64,000 nt of DNA from Noviherbaspirillum sp. UKPF54 (GTDB taxonomy: Bacteria; Pseudomonadota; Gammaproteobacteria; Burkholderiales; Burkholderiaceae_D), in NCBI RefSeq assembly GCF_007874125.1, contig NZ_CP040128.1:2294001-2358000 (forward strand). The letters run 5' to 3'. Each line of letters opens with the position of its first letter. Position 1 is the first letter of the stretch. The notes beneath the pieces were generated by a model. It had not been told where the DNA came from, searched no databases, and saw nothing but the letters and a program-made list of their open reading frames with translations. The position numbers were made by a program, and so were the translations under genes. This document shows, piece by piece, positions 1 to 8,121 of this stretch.

Positions 1-103
1 ATAGCCGGGCAGCACGGCGGTGCGGGCGATGCTGCGACAGGCCCGCGCTGAACTTTGCCCGCGCCGCATCCTCTGACGGGAACGATCGCAAGGAGGCATT
101 GCA

Positions 104-3100
104 GTGCAAGCCACGGTGCATTCCGGCCCGCCCGGCCGCGTCCGGATAACGTTCCCCAAGCTCTATCGCTGTGAAACGGAAAAAAACCGCATCGAGTCGC
201 GTCTGGCCGCATGCCGCGACGTCACCGCCGTCTATGCCAATCCGCTGACGGCGCGCATCCTGGTCCTGTTCGACGCGCCCGACCCGCCGCGCGAAATCTT
301 CGACGCGCTCGGCATGCCTCCCGCCGGAGCCCCGCATGCGCGTAGGCTGCCCGCCCCGCGTCCCGGCCGCACTGCTGCCAAGCAGACGCCAGCCCCCCGC
401 GACATCTACCCGCCCTGGCACTTGCGCGAGGCGCAGGAGGCGCTGCGGCACTACCGCAGCTCGCCCTCCGGCCTGTCGCCGGCGGCGGCCGCCGAGCGCC
501 TGCGCCATGGCCGCAACCTGCTGCCGCAAGCCCCGGGGCCGTCGCAATGGATGCTCCTGGCCAACCAGTTCAAGAGCCTGCCGGTGCTCCTGCTTGGCGC
601 TTCCGCGCTGCTGTCGGCGCTCACCGGCGGACTGCCGGAAGCGGCGGCGATTGCCGCCGTGCTGGCCTTAAACGCGGGCATCGGTTTCGCGACCGAACGG
701 CGCGCCGAGTCTGCCATCGCATCGCTGTCGGAGTTGATCGACGACGTCGTCCCGGTACTGCGCGACGGCAAGGTGCGGCAAGTCGATGCGGCCGATATCG
801 CGCCCGGCGATATCCTGCTCCTTTCCCCCGGCATCCATGTGGCGGCGGATGCCAGGCTGCTCGCCGCCAACGGCCTGGCTCTCGACGAATCCGCGCTGAC
901 CGGCGAAAGCCTGCCCGCGGCAAAGGACCCGGCGGCGCTGAAGGATGCCGCGCCGCTGGCCGAGCGCCGCAACATGGTCTATCGCGGCACGGCGGTGGCC
1001 GCCGGCACCGGCCTGGCGCTTGCGGTCGGCACCGGAGCGCGCACCGAAATCGGCGCCATCCAGCGCCTGATGGCGCAGGCGGAGCGCCCGCCGACGCCGA
1101 TCCAGCAGCAGCTGGACCAGCTGGGCAACCGGCTGGTCGTCCTCAGCGGCGCCATTTGCGCCGGCGTGTTCGGCATCGGGCTGTTGCGCGGGCAAGGCTG
1201 GCTGCACATGCTGAAGGTGGCCGTCTCGCTGGCCATCGCCGCCGTGCCGGAAGGCTTGCCGACGGCTTCCACCGCGACGCTGGCGCGCGGCATCGGCCAG
1301 ATGCGCCGGATCAACGTGCTGATCCGGCGACTGCAGGCGGTCGAAACCATCGGCGGCATCCAGACCATCTGCCTAGACAAGACCGGCACGCTGACCATGA
1401 ACCGCATGTCCGCGCTCGAAGTGCGCGCCGGGCTGCGCCATTTCCGGGTCGACGCCGGCCGCCTGCTTGCCGCCGACGGCACGCCGGCTGACCCGGCAGA
1501 CCCAGCGCAGCCGGAACTGCTGCGGCTGCTGCAGGTTTGCGTGCTGAGCAGCGAAGACGGGGCCAGGCCGGACGACCTGTCATCGTCCAACGGTTCCTCC
1601 ACCGAGCGCGCGCTCCAGGAACTGGCTGCACTCGCGGGCGCGCCGGCCGCCGAATGGCGCAACCGGCACTCGACGCTGGTGACCGAGCTGCGCGCGCACG
1701 GGCGCAATTACATGAAGACCGTGCACGCGATCCCCGGCATGTCCCGCCAGCTGGTGACGGTCAAGGGCAGTCCGCCGGAAGTGCTCGGCCTGTGTCGCGC
1801 CTGCCTGAGCGATGGACGGCTCGTGCCGCTGACCCAACCGCTGCGCGACGAGTTCGCACGGCAGAATGAAGGGATGGCGCAAAGGCGCCTGCGCGTGCTC
1901 GGGTTCGCGTATGCGGAAGCCGACCCGTCGCATGTCGAGCGGCCGCCACTGGTCTGGCTCGGGCTGGTCGGCCTGGCCGACCCGCTGCGCGCCGGGGCCA
2001 GGCAGCTGATCGGCAGCTTCCACCGCGCCGGCATCCGCACCGTGATGGCGACCGGCGATCAGGGCGCCACCGCCGCATCGGTCGGCAAGGAACTGGGCCT
2101 GGGCCGGCGCACGCAACTGCGCATCCTCAACGCCGCGCACCTGGATCGCATGGAAGCCGAAACCTTCCAACGCCTGGCAAGGCGCACCGACGTCTTCGCC
2201 CGCGTCAGCCCGGCGCACAAGCTGCGCATCGTGCAGGCGCTGCAGGCAGGCGGCGCAGTGGTCGCGATGACCGGCGACGGCATCAACGACGGCCCTGCCC
2301 TGCAGGCGGCCGACATCGGCATCGCGCTGGGGCACGGCGGCACCGACCTGGCGCGCGCGGCAGCGGACATCATTCTCAAGGACGACCGCATCGAGACCCT
2401 GCTGGCGGCGATCAGCCAGGGCCGCACCATCTCCGCCAACATCCGCAAGTCCGTGCATTTCCTGATCTCGTCGAACCTGAGCGAAATCCTGCTGGTGCTC
2501 GGCGGCGTGTCGTTCGGCGCGGGTTCGCCGCTCACGCCGATGCAGCTGCTGTGGCTGAACCTGCTCAGCGACGTGTTGCCCGCGATCGCGCTGACGGCGG
2601 AACCGCCGGAAGAGGATGTCATGGCGCGGCCGCCGCGCGATGCGCGCCAGCCGATGATCGGCAGGGACGACCTGGCGCACTACACCCGCGAAGCCGCGCT
2701 CATCGCCGGCGGCGCGCTGGCCGCGCATCTGTACGCAACGGCGCGCCACGGCGCCGGCCCGCGCGCCGGCAGCGTCGCCTTCAATACGCTGATCCTGGGG
2801 CAATTGCTGCATGCGCTGTCGTGCCGCTCGGAGCGGCGGCGGCCGTTCTCCGGCGCCGCGCGCAACCGGCAGCTCGATTGGGCGATCGCCGGCTCGGTCG
2901 GACTGCAACTGCTGGCCAACCTGGTGCCGGGCCTGCGCAGGCTGCTGGGCATGCGCGCGCCTGTGTTCGGCGATGTGCTTGCCGTAGCGGCCGGGGCCGC
3001 CCTGCCGCTGCTGCTCAACGAAGCGGCCAAGCCGCCGGACGCCGCGCGCGCCGGGCAGCGGCCGCGCGACGCTGCGAGCGCAACCGGCGCGACTGCCCGC

Positions 3101-3205
3101 CGGCCACGCTACAGCAGCGCGCCCAGCAGCGCGAGCGCGGAGCGTTCGACGAGTTTTTCGGCAAGAGCGTCGAGCACCTTGCCGGCAAGCGGCGGCAAGG
3201 CCTGA
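104..3205 (+). CDS. Cation-translocating P-type ATPase with N-terminal HMA-like domain
   Basis: Membrane ATPase of 1033 residues. All P-type hallmarks are visible: TGES (actuator), PEGLPT at 382-387 in the transport helix, the phosphorylated aspartate D425 in DKTGTLT, and GDGIND at 724-729. PEGLPT is typical of Ca2+-type (P2) pumps; heavy-metal (P1B) pumps carry CPx here, so the substrate is probably not a soft metal, and the real substrate is unknown. Residues 10-60 form a short HMA-like fold without CxxC, resembling the two small HMA-like proteins encoded nearby. The GTG start is set by AGGAGG at 91-96. The last ~60 residues are Ser/Ala/Arg-rich and look unconserved; their DNA overlaps the end of the opposite-strand gene. 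Confidence 0.9.
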   Translation: MQATVHSGPPGRVRITFPKLYRCETEKNRIESRLAACRDVTAVYANPLTARILVLFDAPDPPREIFDALGMPPAGAPHARRLPAPRPGRTAAKQTPAPRDIYPPWHLREAQEALRHYRSSPSGLSPAAAAERLRHGRNLLPQAPGPSQWMLLANQFKSLPVLLLGASALLSALTGGLPEAAAIAAVLALNAGIGFATERRAESAIASLSELIDDVVPVLRDGKVRQVDAADIAPGDILLLSPGIHVAADARLLAANGLALDESALTGESLPAAKDPAALKDAAPLAERRNMVYRGTAVAAGTGLALAVGTGARTEIGAIQRLMAQAERPPTPIQQQLDQLGNRLVVLSGAICAGVFGIGLLRGQGWLHMLKVAVSLAIAAVPEGLPTASTATLARGIGQMRRINVLIRRLQAVETIGGIQTICLDKTGTLTMNRMSALEVRAGLRHFRVDAGRLLAADGTPADPADPAQPELLRLLQVCVLSSEDGARPDDLSSSNGSSTERALQELAALAGAPAAEWRNRHSTLVTELRAHGRNYMKTVHAIPGMSRQLVTVKGSPPEVLGLCRACLSDGRLVPLTQPLRDEFARQNEGMAQRRLRVLGFAYAEADPSHVERPPLVWLGLVGLADPLRAGARQLIGSFHRAGIRTVMATGDQGATAASVGKELGLGRRTQLRILNAAHLDRMEAETFQRLARRTDVFARVSPAHKLRIVQALQAGGAVVAMTGDGINDGPALQAADIGIALGHGGTDLARAAADIILKDDRIETLLAAISQGRTISANIRKSVHFLISSNLSEILLVLGGVSFGAGSPLTPMQLLWLNLLSDVLPAIALTAEPPEEDVMARPPRDARQPMIGRDDLAHYTREAALIAGGALAAHLYATARHGAGPRAGSVAFNTLILGQLLHALSCRSERRRPFSGAARNRQLDWAIAGSVGLQLLANLVPGLRRLLGMRAPVFGDVLAVAAGAALPLLLNEAAKPPDAARAGQRPRDAASATGATARRPRYSSAPSSASAERSTSFSARASSTLPASGGKA

Positions 3206-3459
3206 CCGGCATTGCCGGCCGTGGCCATGGGTGATAGCCATCCTGCGCTGCTCATCGCTCGCAGGATGGCGTGGACATCGGTGCGTCCCGGCTCGTAATG
3301 AATCAGCACGCTGCCCGTGACGCTGTTCGCCGCCGCCGACGTGACGCCGTCGAGACGGCGCGCCATTATCTGTATGTCATGGGCACGTGCCGGATTTTTC
3401 CTGATGCGCGCGAGCTTGAGTCGCAGGCGTCCCGAAGTGTGATGTATGTATTCGCTCAT
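3109..3459 (-). CDS. Small HMA-like (HMA2-type) domain protein
   Basis: A 116-residue protein. Its N-terminal ~70 residues read GRLRLKL, a helix, then a GVTSAAANSVTGSVLIHYE segment, i.e. the beta-alpha-beta pattern of heavy-metal-associated domains but with no CxxC metal site. The C-terminal ~35 residues are an Ala/Leu amphipathic stretch. The ATG at 3459 is chosen over an upstream GTG at 3471 because GGAGG lies 7 nt in front of it. The last 97 bp overlap, antisense, the 3' end of the P-type ATPase gene. A similar domain occurs in that ATPase's N-terminus and in the protein at 4198-4662, so a role in the same membrane system is inferred. The function is unknown. Confidence 0.75.
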   Translation of the reverse strand: MSEYIHHTSGRLRLKLARIRKNPARAHDIQIMARRLDGVTSAAANSVTGSVLIHYEPGRTDVHAILRAMSSAGWLSPMATAGNAGQALPPLAGKVLDALAEKLVERSALALLGALL

Positions 3460-3554
3460 GCTGGCCTCCACTACGGGCGGTACCGTAGCAGGCCAGCGTG
3501 ACAGGATGATGACGCCCGTTCAGACTCGGACGGGCGTCCGGTCCGGGCTTGCGT

Positions 3555-4157
3555 TCAATGCATCATTTCTTCCGGACGCGAGTGCTCGATCGGTACATTG
3601 CGCCCGGGCGCCTCCGCCGTCTCGTTCCGCTTGCGCTCGACCATGCCGGCGCCCGCCTGCTGCCCTTCGGCGCTGCGGCGCGGCATCGCCTCGCCGACCA
3701 CCGCCTTCACGCCGCCCACGACGCCGACCAGCAGCCCGGTCAGGGTATGCACCGCGGCGCCGCCGACATCCTCGACCCCGTGCAGCACGTCCTTGGCGAT
3801 ATGCTGCACGCCGCCGACCAGGCCGCTGCCGACTTCCTCGGTGGCGGCGATGACGCCCTTGAGCACGTCGCGCGTGGCGCCGATGACGTCATCGCCGACG
3901 CTGGCCACCGAATGCATGGTGCCCGATACCGCGTGCTGTGCGCCCGCCGCCGCCCGGCTTGCTGCCTGGCCGACCGTACCCGACATGCCGGACAGGCTTT
4001 CCAGTCCTTCCTGTTCGGCGCCGGTTTCGGCCGCGGTCTGTTGCGCCGCCTGGGCGTGATAGGGGTCGCGCTGGATCGACTCGGCCGCCGATTCCTTGCG
4101 CACCTGAGGATTCATCGCCTGTTCCGTCTTTCCGGCTGGATGATGATGTTCTGCCAT
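3555..4157 (-). CDS. Hypothetical Gly/Val/Ala-rich amphipathic protein
   Basis: A 200-residue protein that I do not recognise. The N-terminal third is hydrophilic and Gln/Glu/Ala-rich. The middle (about residues 75-165) is a run of imperfect Gly-Val-x-x-Val segments (VGDDVIGAT, VLKGVIAAT, GLVGGVQHIAKDVL, LLVGVVGGVKAVVG) predicted to form amphipathic or weakly membrane-active helices. The C-terminus is charged. The start is the ATG at 4157, preceded by GGAAAGGAG; a longer upstream reading has no such site. It lies between two small HMA-like genes on the same strand (gap of 40 bp from the upstream stop), so co-expression is likely. Stress-protein-like (LEA-type) behaviour is possible but only a guess. 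Confidence 0.65.
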   Translation of the reverse strand: MAEHHHPAGKTEQAMNPQVRKESAAESIQRDPYHAQAAQQTAAETGAEQEGLESLSGMSGTVGQAASRAAAGAQHAVSGTMHSVASVGDDVIGATRDVLKGVIAATEEVGSGLVGGVQHIAKDVLHGVEDVGGAAVHTLTGLLVGVVGGVKAVVGEAMPRRSAEGQQAGAGMVERKRNETAEAPGRNVPIEHSRPEEMMH

Positions 4158-4197
4158 GGTGAATCTCCTTTCCATTGCGGCGCCGTCCCGCTTGCGC

Positions 4198-4662
4198 TCA
4201 ACGCCGCCTATCCGCAAGATTGAATGCCTGCCTTGCGTACCACAATACCGAGAACGCGGGCGGGAACCACTTCCCCCTGAACATCTGGCCGACGCCGACC
4301 AGCAGCAGCAGCGCCCCCATCATGAAGTCGCGATTGATGTCGCGCCCGCTGACCAGGTTGATCGGCCCGCCGTCCAGGCCCCTGTAGACCGCCGCAGCGC
4401 CGGAAGAATGCTCCGCGCCGGCATCGGCGGCGACAGACAGCAAGCCGTCCTGCTCTGCCCGTCGCAGCAGGTCGTCCAGATCCCCCGAGAATTCCAGCGC
4501 AAGGCTGCCCGTGACCGGATTCGCCTTTGTCTTGTATACGTTGCCGAAGCGGGCGAAGCGTTCCGAGATATCCGAAAAATAGCCTGCATCGCCGCGCTTC
4601 TCGTCGATGCGCAAGCGCACCCTGCCGGCAATCCAGTGGACGATGACCGCATGGGCCGTCAT
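4198..4662 (-). CDS. HMA-like (HMA2-type) domain membrane protein
   Basis: A 154-residue protein. Residues 8-60 form an HMA-like domain (GRVRLRID near the start, then KANPVTGSLALEF) lacking any CxxC metal ligand. A hydrophobic segment at about 112-127 (MMGALLLLVGVGQMF) probably crosses or dips into the membrane and ends in a Lys/Arg-rich tail. The start codon overlaps the stop of the upstream DUF5132-type gene in an ATGA motif (4659-4662), which means translational coupling. Together with the P-type ATPase and the protein at 3109-3459 this is the third HMA-like domain within 5 kb. An accessory role for the pump is inferred from neighbourhood, not shown. Confidence 0.8.
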   Translation of the reverse strand: MTAHAVIVHWIAGRVRLRIDEKRGDAGYFSDISERFARFGNVYKTKANPVTGSLALEFSGDLDDLLRRAEQDGLLSVAADAGAEHSSGAAAVYRGLDGGPINLVSGRDINRDFMMGALLLLVGVGQMFRGKWFPPAFSVLWYARQAFNLADRRR

Positions 4663-5027
4663 GACGCATGCGCTCCATTGCCCGAATGGCGCGCCGCGGG
4701 CCCAGCCTCCGGGCGCGGGCCCACATCCTCCTGCGTGCCGGCCTGCGGCAGGTCGCCGGCCTCGTCCGGCGCCGCGTAGCCATAACCATGCCCGCCGTGC
4801 TCCATTTCCATCTCCGAGCGCACTTCCGCGATCAGGTCCTCCATTTCCTCGCCGGCGCTCGCCAGCGCCTCCCGTCCTTTCTCGTACAGCAGCACGCCGC
4901 CCTTCAGCAGGGATTTGGCCAGCGGGCGGGCAGCCATCGCCACCACAGGAATGACCACCGGCGCCAGCACGGTTGCGGCCAGCCCTGCGGTCAGGCCGAC
5001 GACGATATTGCTCTTGAAAATATCCAT
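4659..5027 (-). CDS. DUF5132-type membrane-anchored protein
   Basis: A 122-residue protein. A hydrophobic N-terminal segment (about residues 8-33, GLTAGLAATVLAPVVIPVVAM) is followed by the RPLAKSLLKGG...LYEKGREALA pattern and an acidic helix (EEMEDLIAEVRSEME), which I recognise as the DUF5132 family. The C-terminus is Gly/His/Pro-rich and probably unstructured. The ATG at 5027 has GGAG upstream; a reading that starts further upstream is unsupported. Its stop overlaps the start of the HMA-like gene by 4 bp. DUF5132 genes are, to my knowledge, commonly seen beside HMA-like and P-type ATPase genes; the biochemical role is undefined. Confidence 0.75.
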   Translation of the reverse strand: MDIFKSNIVVGLTAGLAATVLAPVVIPVVAMAARPLAKSLLKGGVLLYEKGREALASAGEEMEDLIAEVRSEMEMEHGGHGYGYAAPDEAGDLPQAGTQEDVGPRPEAGPAARHSGNGAHAS

Positions 5028-5139
5028 GAAGGACTCCGCCTCGGTTCTCCACCTCGTTCGACCCCGGCACCGCGCCTGGCGTTCCTGCAAAAAGGGACGC
5101 ACTTTGCGCTATATGGAAGAAGCGTCTTGACGGTAAGTT

Positions 5140-6384
5140 TCACAAAGCCAGCGACACGGTATGCAAGACCAGGCCGACCAGGCCGCCCACCAGGGTGCCG
5201 TTGATGCGGATATATTGCAGGTCCTTGCCGACATGCAGCTCGAACTTGCGCGACACCGTTTCCGCATCCCACTTGCGGATCACGCGCGTGACCAGGTCGG
5301 CGATCATTTCGCGCCGCTCGACCAGCGTATCGGTGGCGACGATGCGGATCCACTGGTTCAGCTTCTTTTGCACCGTCTTGTCCTGCAGCAGCGCAACGCT
5401 GAAGGTATGCAACCCCTGGGTCAGCTTGGTCAGCATGACCGAATCCTCCGCCTCCACTTCGGTCAGCAGGCGCAGCTTGATTTCATGCCAGATGTGGTTG
5501 ATGTAGTTGCGAAACACCGGGTGCTCGAGCACGTTCATGATCACCACTTCGATCTTTTCCTCGTACTCGGGCGAGGTGCGCAGCTTGTCGATCAGTTCCT
5601 CGATGGCGATCTGGAAGCGGTTACGCCACTCGCTGTCGTCTTCGCGCATTTCGGCCAGCGTGCTCTGCATGGCGTCGAGCAGGCGCGCAAAAAACCGGTC
5701 GTCCACTGCCTTCGGCAGCCAGCGCGGGCTGTTCTCGTTGATTTTCCAGCGGATGTAGGAACTGTTGTTCTCCACCAGCTGCGCCATCAGGTTCACCAGG
5801 TGGTCGAACACGACCTGGTGATGCCGCCCGGCCACCAGCACCGACAGGATTTCCGCCACCAGCGGCGCGAACTGCACGCTGCCCATGGCGGCGCGCATGC
5901 GGCGCTGCATGAATTGGGCGACGTCCTCGTCCTCGATCATGCGCAGGATCGCGGGGATGCTGCCGACCACCTGCTTCGCCACGAAGCGGCTGTTCTCGGG
6001 CCGCGCCAGCCATTTCGCCGCCGTGCCGGAAAAGTCGATCGGCCGCAATTCCTCGCGGATCACTTCCTGCGTGATGAAGTTATGCTTAAGGAAATACGCG
6101 AGGCTTTCGCCGATGCGCTCCTTGTTCCTGGGGATGATCGCGGTATGCGGAATCGGCAATCCGAGCGGCGCCCGGAACAGCGCGGTCACCGCGAACCAGT
6201 CGGCCAGCGCGCCCACCATCGCCGCTTCGGAGAACGCCGCGACAAAGGACAGGGATGGATGCGCCGGCTGCAGCAGTCTTGCCACCACGAACAGCACGGC
6301 CATCAGCACCAGCAGGCCGGTCGCCAGCCGCCTGGTCTTGGTCAATTGGACGAGTTGTTCCGCTTCCCGGTCTGATGGGCGCAT
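5140..6384 (-). CDS. DUF445 family membrane protein
   Basis: A 414-residue protein. An N-terminal transmembrane helix at about residues 18-40 (LATGLLVLMAVLFVVARLL) is followed by the family signature GALADWFAVTALFRAPLGLPIPHTAIIP and a long, mostly helical cytoplasmic region. A second hydrophobic segment lies at the extreme C-terminus (LVGGLVGLVLHTVSLAL), the usual DUF445 arrangement. The start is the ATG at 6384 (MRPSDREAEQ); sequence further upstream in frame is low-quality coding and belongs to the neighbouring gene's antisense. The gap to the upstream membrane protein gene is only 61 bp, so it may be the last gene of the lipid operon or a separate unit. The molecular function of the family is not established. 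Confidence 0.88.
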   Translation of the reverse strand: MRPSDREAEQLVQLTKTRRLATGLLVLMAVLFVVARLLQPAHPSLSFVAAFSEAAMVGALADWFAVTALFRAPLGLPIPHTAIIPRNKERIGESLAYFLKHNFITQEVIREELRPIDFSGTAAKWLARPENSRFVAKQVVGSIPAILRMIEDEDVAQFMQRRMRAAMGSVQFAPLVAEILSVLVAGRHHQVVFDHLVNLMAQLVENNSSYIRWKINENSPRWLPKAVDDRFFARLLDAMQSTLAEMREDDSEWRNRFQIAIEELIDKLRTSPEYEEKIEVVIMNVLEHPVFRNYINHIWHEIKLRLLTEVEAEDSVMLTKLTQGLHTFSVALLQDKTVQKKLNQWIRIVATDTLVERREMIADLVTRVIRKWDAETVSRKFELHVGKDLQYIRINGTLVGGLVGLVLHTVSLAL

Positions 6385-6445
6385 CGATGGGTTATACACG
6401 CAAGGTAGTCGATGCCTGATTCGAGCGTGAGCCAAGCCAAATAGT

Positions 6446-6934
6446 TCATTCCTGACAACTCGCGCCCTTGCACGACCACCGCAGCAAGACTGGCAGCAGG
6501 CCGCCGAACACCCAGTAATCGACCGGTGCGCCCCATAGCCAGTGCTTATGCCAGGCAACCGCGCCGGCATGGAATCGCGCCAGCCCATAAGCCGGATTGA
6601 GCGCGAACCAGAGGAAATCCTCGACCAGCCAGAACAGCATGATGCAGGCAAGCACGCGGGTTTCGTCGCGCCACGACCAGCGGCCAGCATAGACCAGCGG
6701 GAAATGAAAGAACAGCGCGATGAACGGAAAGACCCAGGCGTGGTACCCGGTCATCGGCCGCCCGCCCCAGAAGATGTCGAGCAGCCAGTGCCGCTCGATG
6801 CGCCAGGTCGGCAGGCTCGCCGCCCAGCCGGCGCCGCCTTCGATCTCGATCTCGACGTGCGCGAAGAAGCAGGCGAGCAGGATCGTCCAGGCCAGCGTCG
6901 GCAACAACTGCCGCCAGGCGTGCTTACGCCTCAT
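6446..6934 (-). CDS. Tryptophan-rich four-helix membrane protein, function unknown
   Basis: A 162-residue integral membrane protein with about four hydrophobic segments (near residues 10-27, 66-85, 92-112 and 138-155). It is unusually rich in Trp, His and other aromatics (for example WAASLPTWRIERHWLLDIFWGG and AVAWHKHWLWGAP). I do not recognise the family. Its start overlaps the end of the MGDG-synthase-like gene by 11 bp (6924-6934), so it is almost certainly co-translated with the glycolipid enzymes and is a candidate lipid-handling or membrane partner. It could also be an unrelated hitch-hiker at the operon end. Confidence 0.75.
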   Translation of the reverse strand: MRRKHAWRQLLPTLAWTILLACFFAHVEIEIEGGAGWAASLPTWRIERHWLLDIFWGGRPMTGYHAWVFPFIALFFHFPLVYAGRWSWRDETRVLACIMLFWLVEDFLWFALNPAYGLARFHAGAVAWHKHWLWGAPVDYWVFGGLLPVLLRWSCKGASCQE

Positions 6935-8117
6935 CGGCTCTCAGGCCGGCCAGCACCGCCTGCAGCACGTGGCGCGCGGCGTCCGGGCGGCCCAGCGCGG
7001 CCGCCCTTTCCCGCATCCGCGCCATCTGCTCCGGATGCCGCAGCAGATGGCACACGCGATAGGCGAGCGCCACGCCGTTGCCGGCATTGAGCGCCGCGCC
7101 CTGCTCCAGCAGGAAATTGGCGTTGCGCTCCTCCTGCCCGGGAATGGGCGCATGCAGGATCGCCGGCAAGCCCATCGCCAGGCATTCCGACACGGTCAGC
7201 CCGCCCGGCTTGGTGATGACGAGGTCGGCGCAGGCCATCAAGCGCTCCACCCGGTCCGTGAATCCGAGCGGCAGCAGGCGGCCGGGATAACGTGCGGCAA
7301 GCCGCTGCAAGGCCGCCAGCGCGGCGCGGTTCTTCCCTGCCAGCACGACCAGTTGCATGTCCACGTCCAGCGCCAGCAGGCTTGCCGCCACCTGTTCCAG
7401 GCTCCCCAGTCCGGCGCCGCCCCCCATCAGCAAGACGATCCTGCGCCGCGCATCGAGCCCCGCTTCCTGCGCGCCGCCCGCGCTTGCGGCGGCACGCGCG
7501 AAGGCCGGCATGACCGGAATGCCTGTGACGCGTATCGCCTGCGGCGCCACCCCATGCGCGCGCAGGCGGAACGCAACCTCTTCGTTCGCGGCGAAATATC
7601 CGGTCACGCCCGGCTGGACCCAGATCCGGTGCAGGTCGAAGTCGGTGACCTGCACCCATAGCGGGCATGCCAGCATCCCCTTGCGGGCCATGCGCGCCAG
7701 CACTTCAGCCGGCAGGAAATGGGTGCAGACGATCGCATCCGGCCGGAACGCGGCGATTTCACGGCGCAAGGCGAGCGTGTTCAGCCGCTCCGCAAAACGC
7801 CGCAACCGCTGCAGCACGCCGCCGGGCCGCGCCTCGTCGGTGACGCGATACAGGGCTCCCCACAGCCCCGGAAAGCGGTTGACGATGGAAATGTAAAGGT
7901 CCGTATACAGCCAGCGGAACAGGGCCGGCACGTAATCCATCACGTCCAGATGCCTCGCCTCCACCCCGTCTTCATGCGCATCGGCGACATGCCGGATCGC
8001 TTCCGCCGCGCGCACGTGGCCGGCGCCGGCGGACACGCTCAGCAGCAGGATCCTTTTCCGGCGCACGGGCGCGGCACGCGGCTGCAGCGGCACTGAAAAA
8101 AGCGAACGCGTCTTCAT
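6924..8117 (-). CDS. MGDG-synthase-like glycosyltransferase (GT28/MurG superfamily)
   Basis: A 397-residue enzyme expected to transfer a sugar from a nucleotide donor to diacylglycerol or a glycolipid at the inner membrane. The N-terminal domain has the MGDG_synth pattern SAGAGHVRAAEAIRHVADAHEDG. The C-terminal GT28 donor-binding domain carries VITKPGGLTVSECLAMGLP and the family-typical PGQEERNANFLLEQGAA. The ATG at 8117 (MKTRSLFS) is chosen because it follows the upstream gene's stop by 4 bp; an ATG at 8156 would add 13 residues and overlap that gene. Sugar and acceptor cannot be read from sequence; Glc, Gal or GlcA are all possible. Gene order with a PlcP-like phosphoesterase supports a diacylglycerol acceptor. 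Confidence 0.85.
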   Translation of the reverse strand: MKTRSLFSVPLQPRAAPVRRKRILLLSVSAGAGHVRAAEAIRHVADAHEDGVEARHLDVMDYVPALFRWLYTDLYISIVNRFPGLWGALYRVTDEARPGGVLQRLRRFAERLNTLALRREIAAFRPDAIVCTHFLPAEVLARMARKGMLACPLWVQVTDFDLHRIWVQPGVTGYFAANEEVAFRLRAHGVAPQAIRVTGIPVMPAFARAAASAGGAQEAGLDARRRIVLLMGGGAGLGSLEQVAASLLALDVDMQLVVLAGKNRAALAALQRLAARYPGRLLPLGFTDRVERLMACADLVITKPGGLTVSECLAMGLPAILHAPIPGQEERNANFLLEQGAALNAGNGVALAYRVCHLLRHPEQMARMRERAAALGRPDAARHVLQAVLAGLRADEA

Positions 8118-8121
8118 CGGC

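Noticed and set aside
1..103. A possible 3' end of an upstream gene on the plus strand (an open reading frame ending TGA at 49-51).
   Set aside because: Only 16 codons are visible and no recognisable motif is present, so it cannot be told from chance.
1580..3241. Long antisense open frames opposite clear genes (also within 11216-12946, 15437-18136, 24939-26387, 30075-31460, 46953-45510 and 47315-49270).
   Set aside because: They are Arg/Gln/His-rich by-products of high-GC codon usage in the real gene on the other strand, with no domains or ribosome sites.
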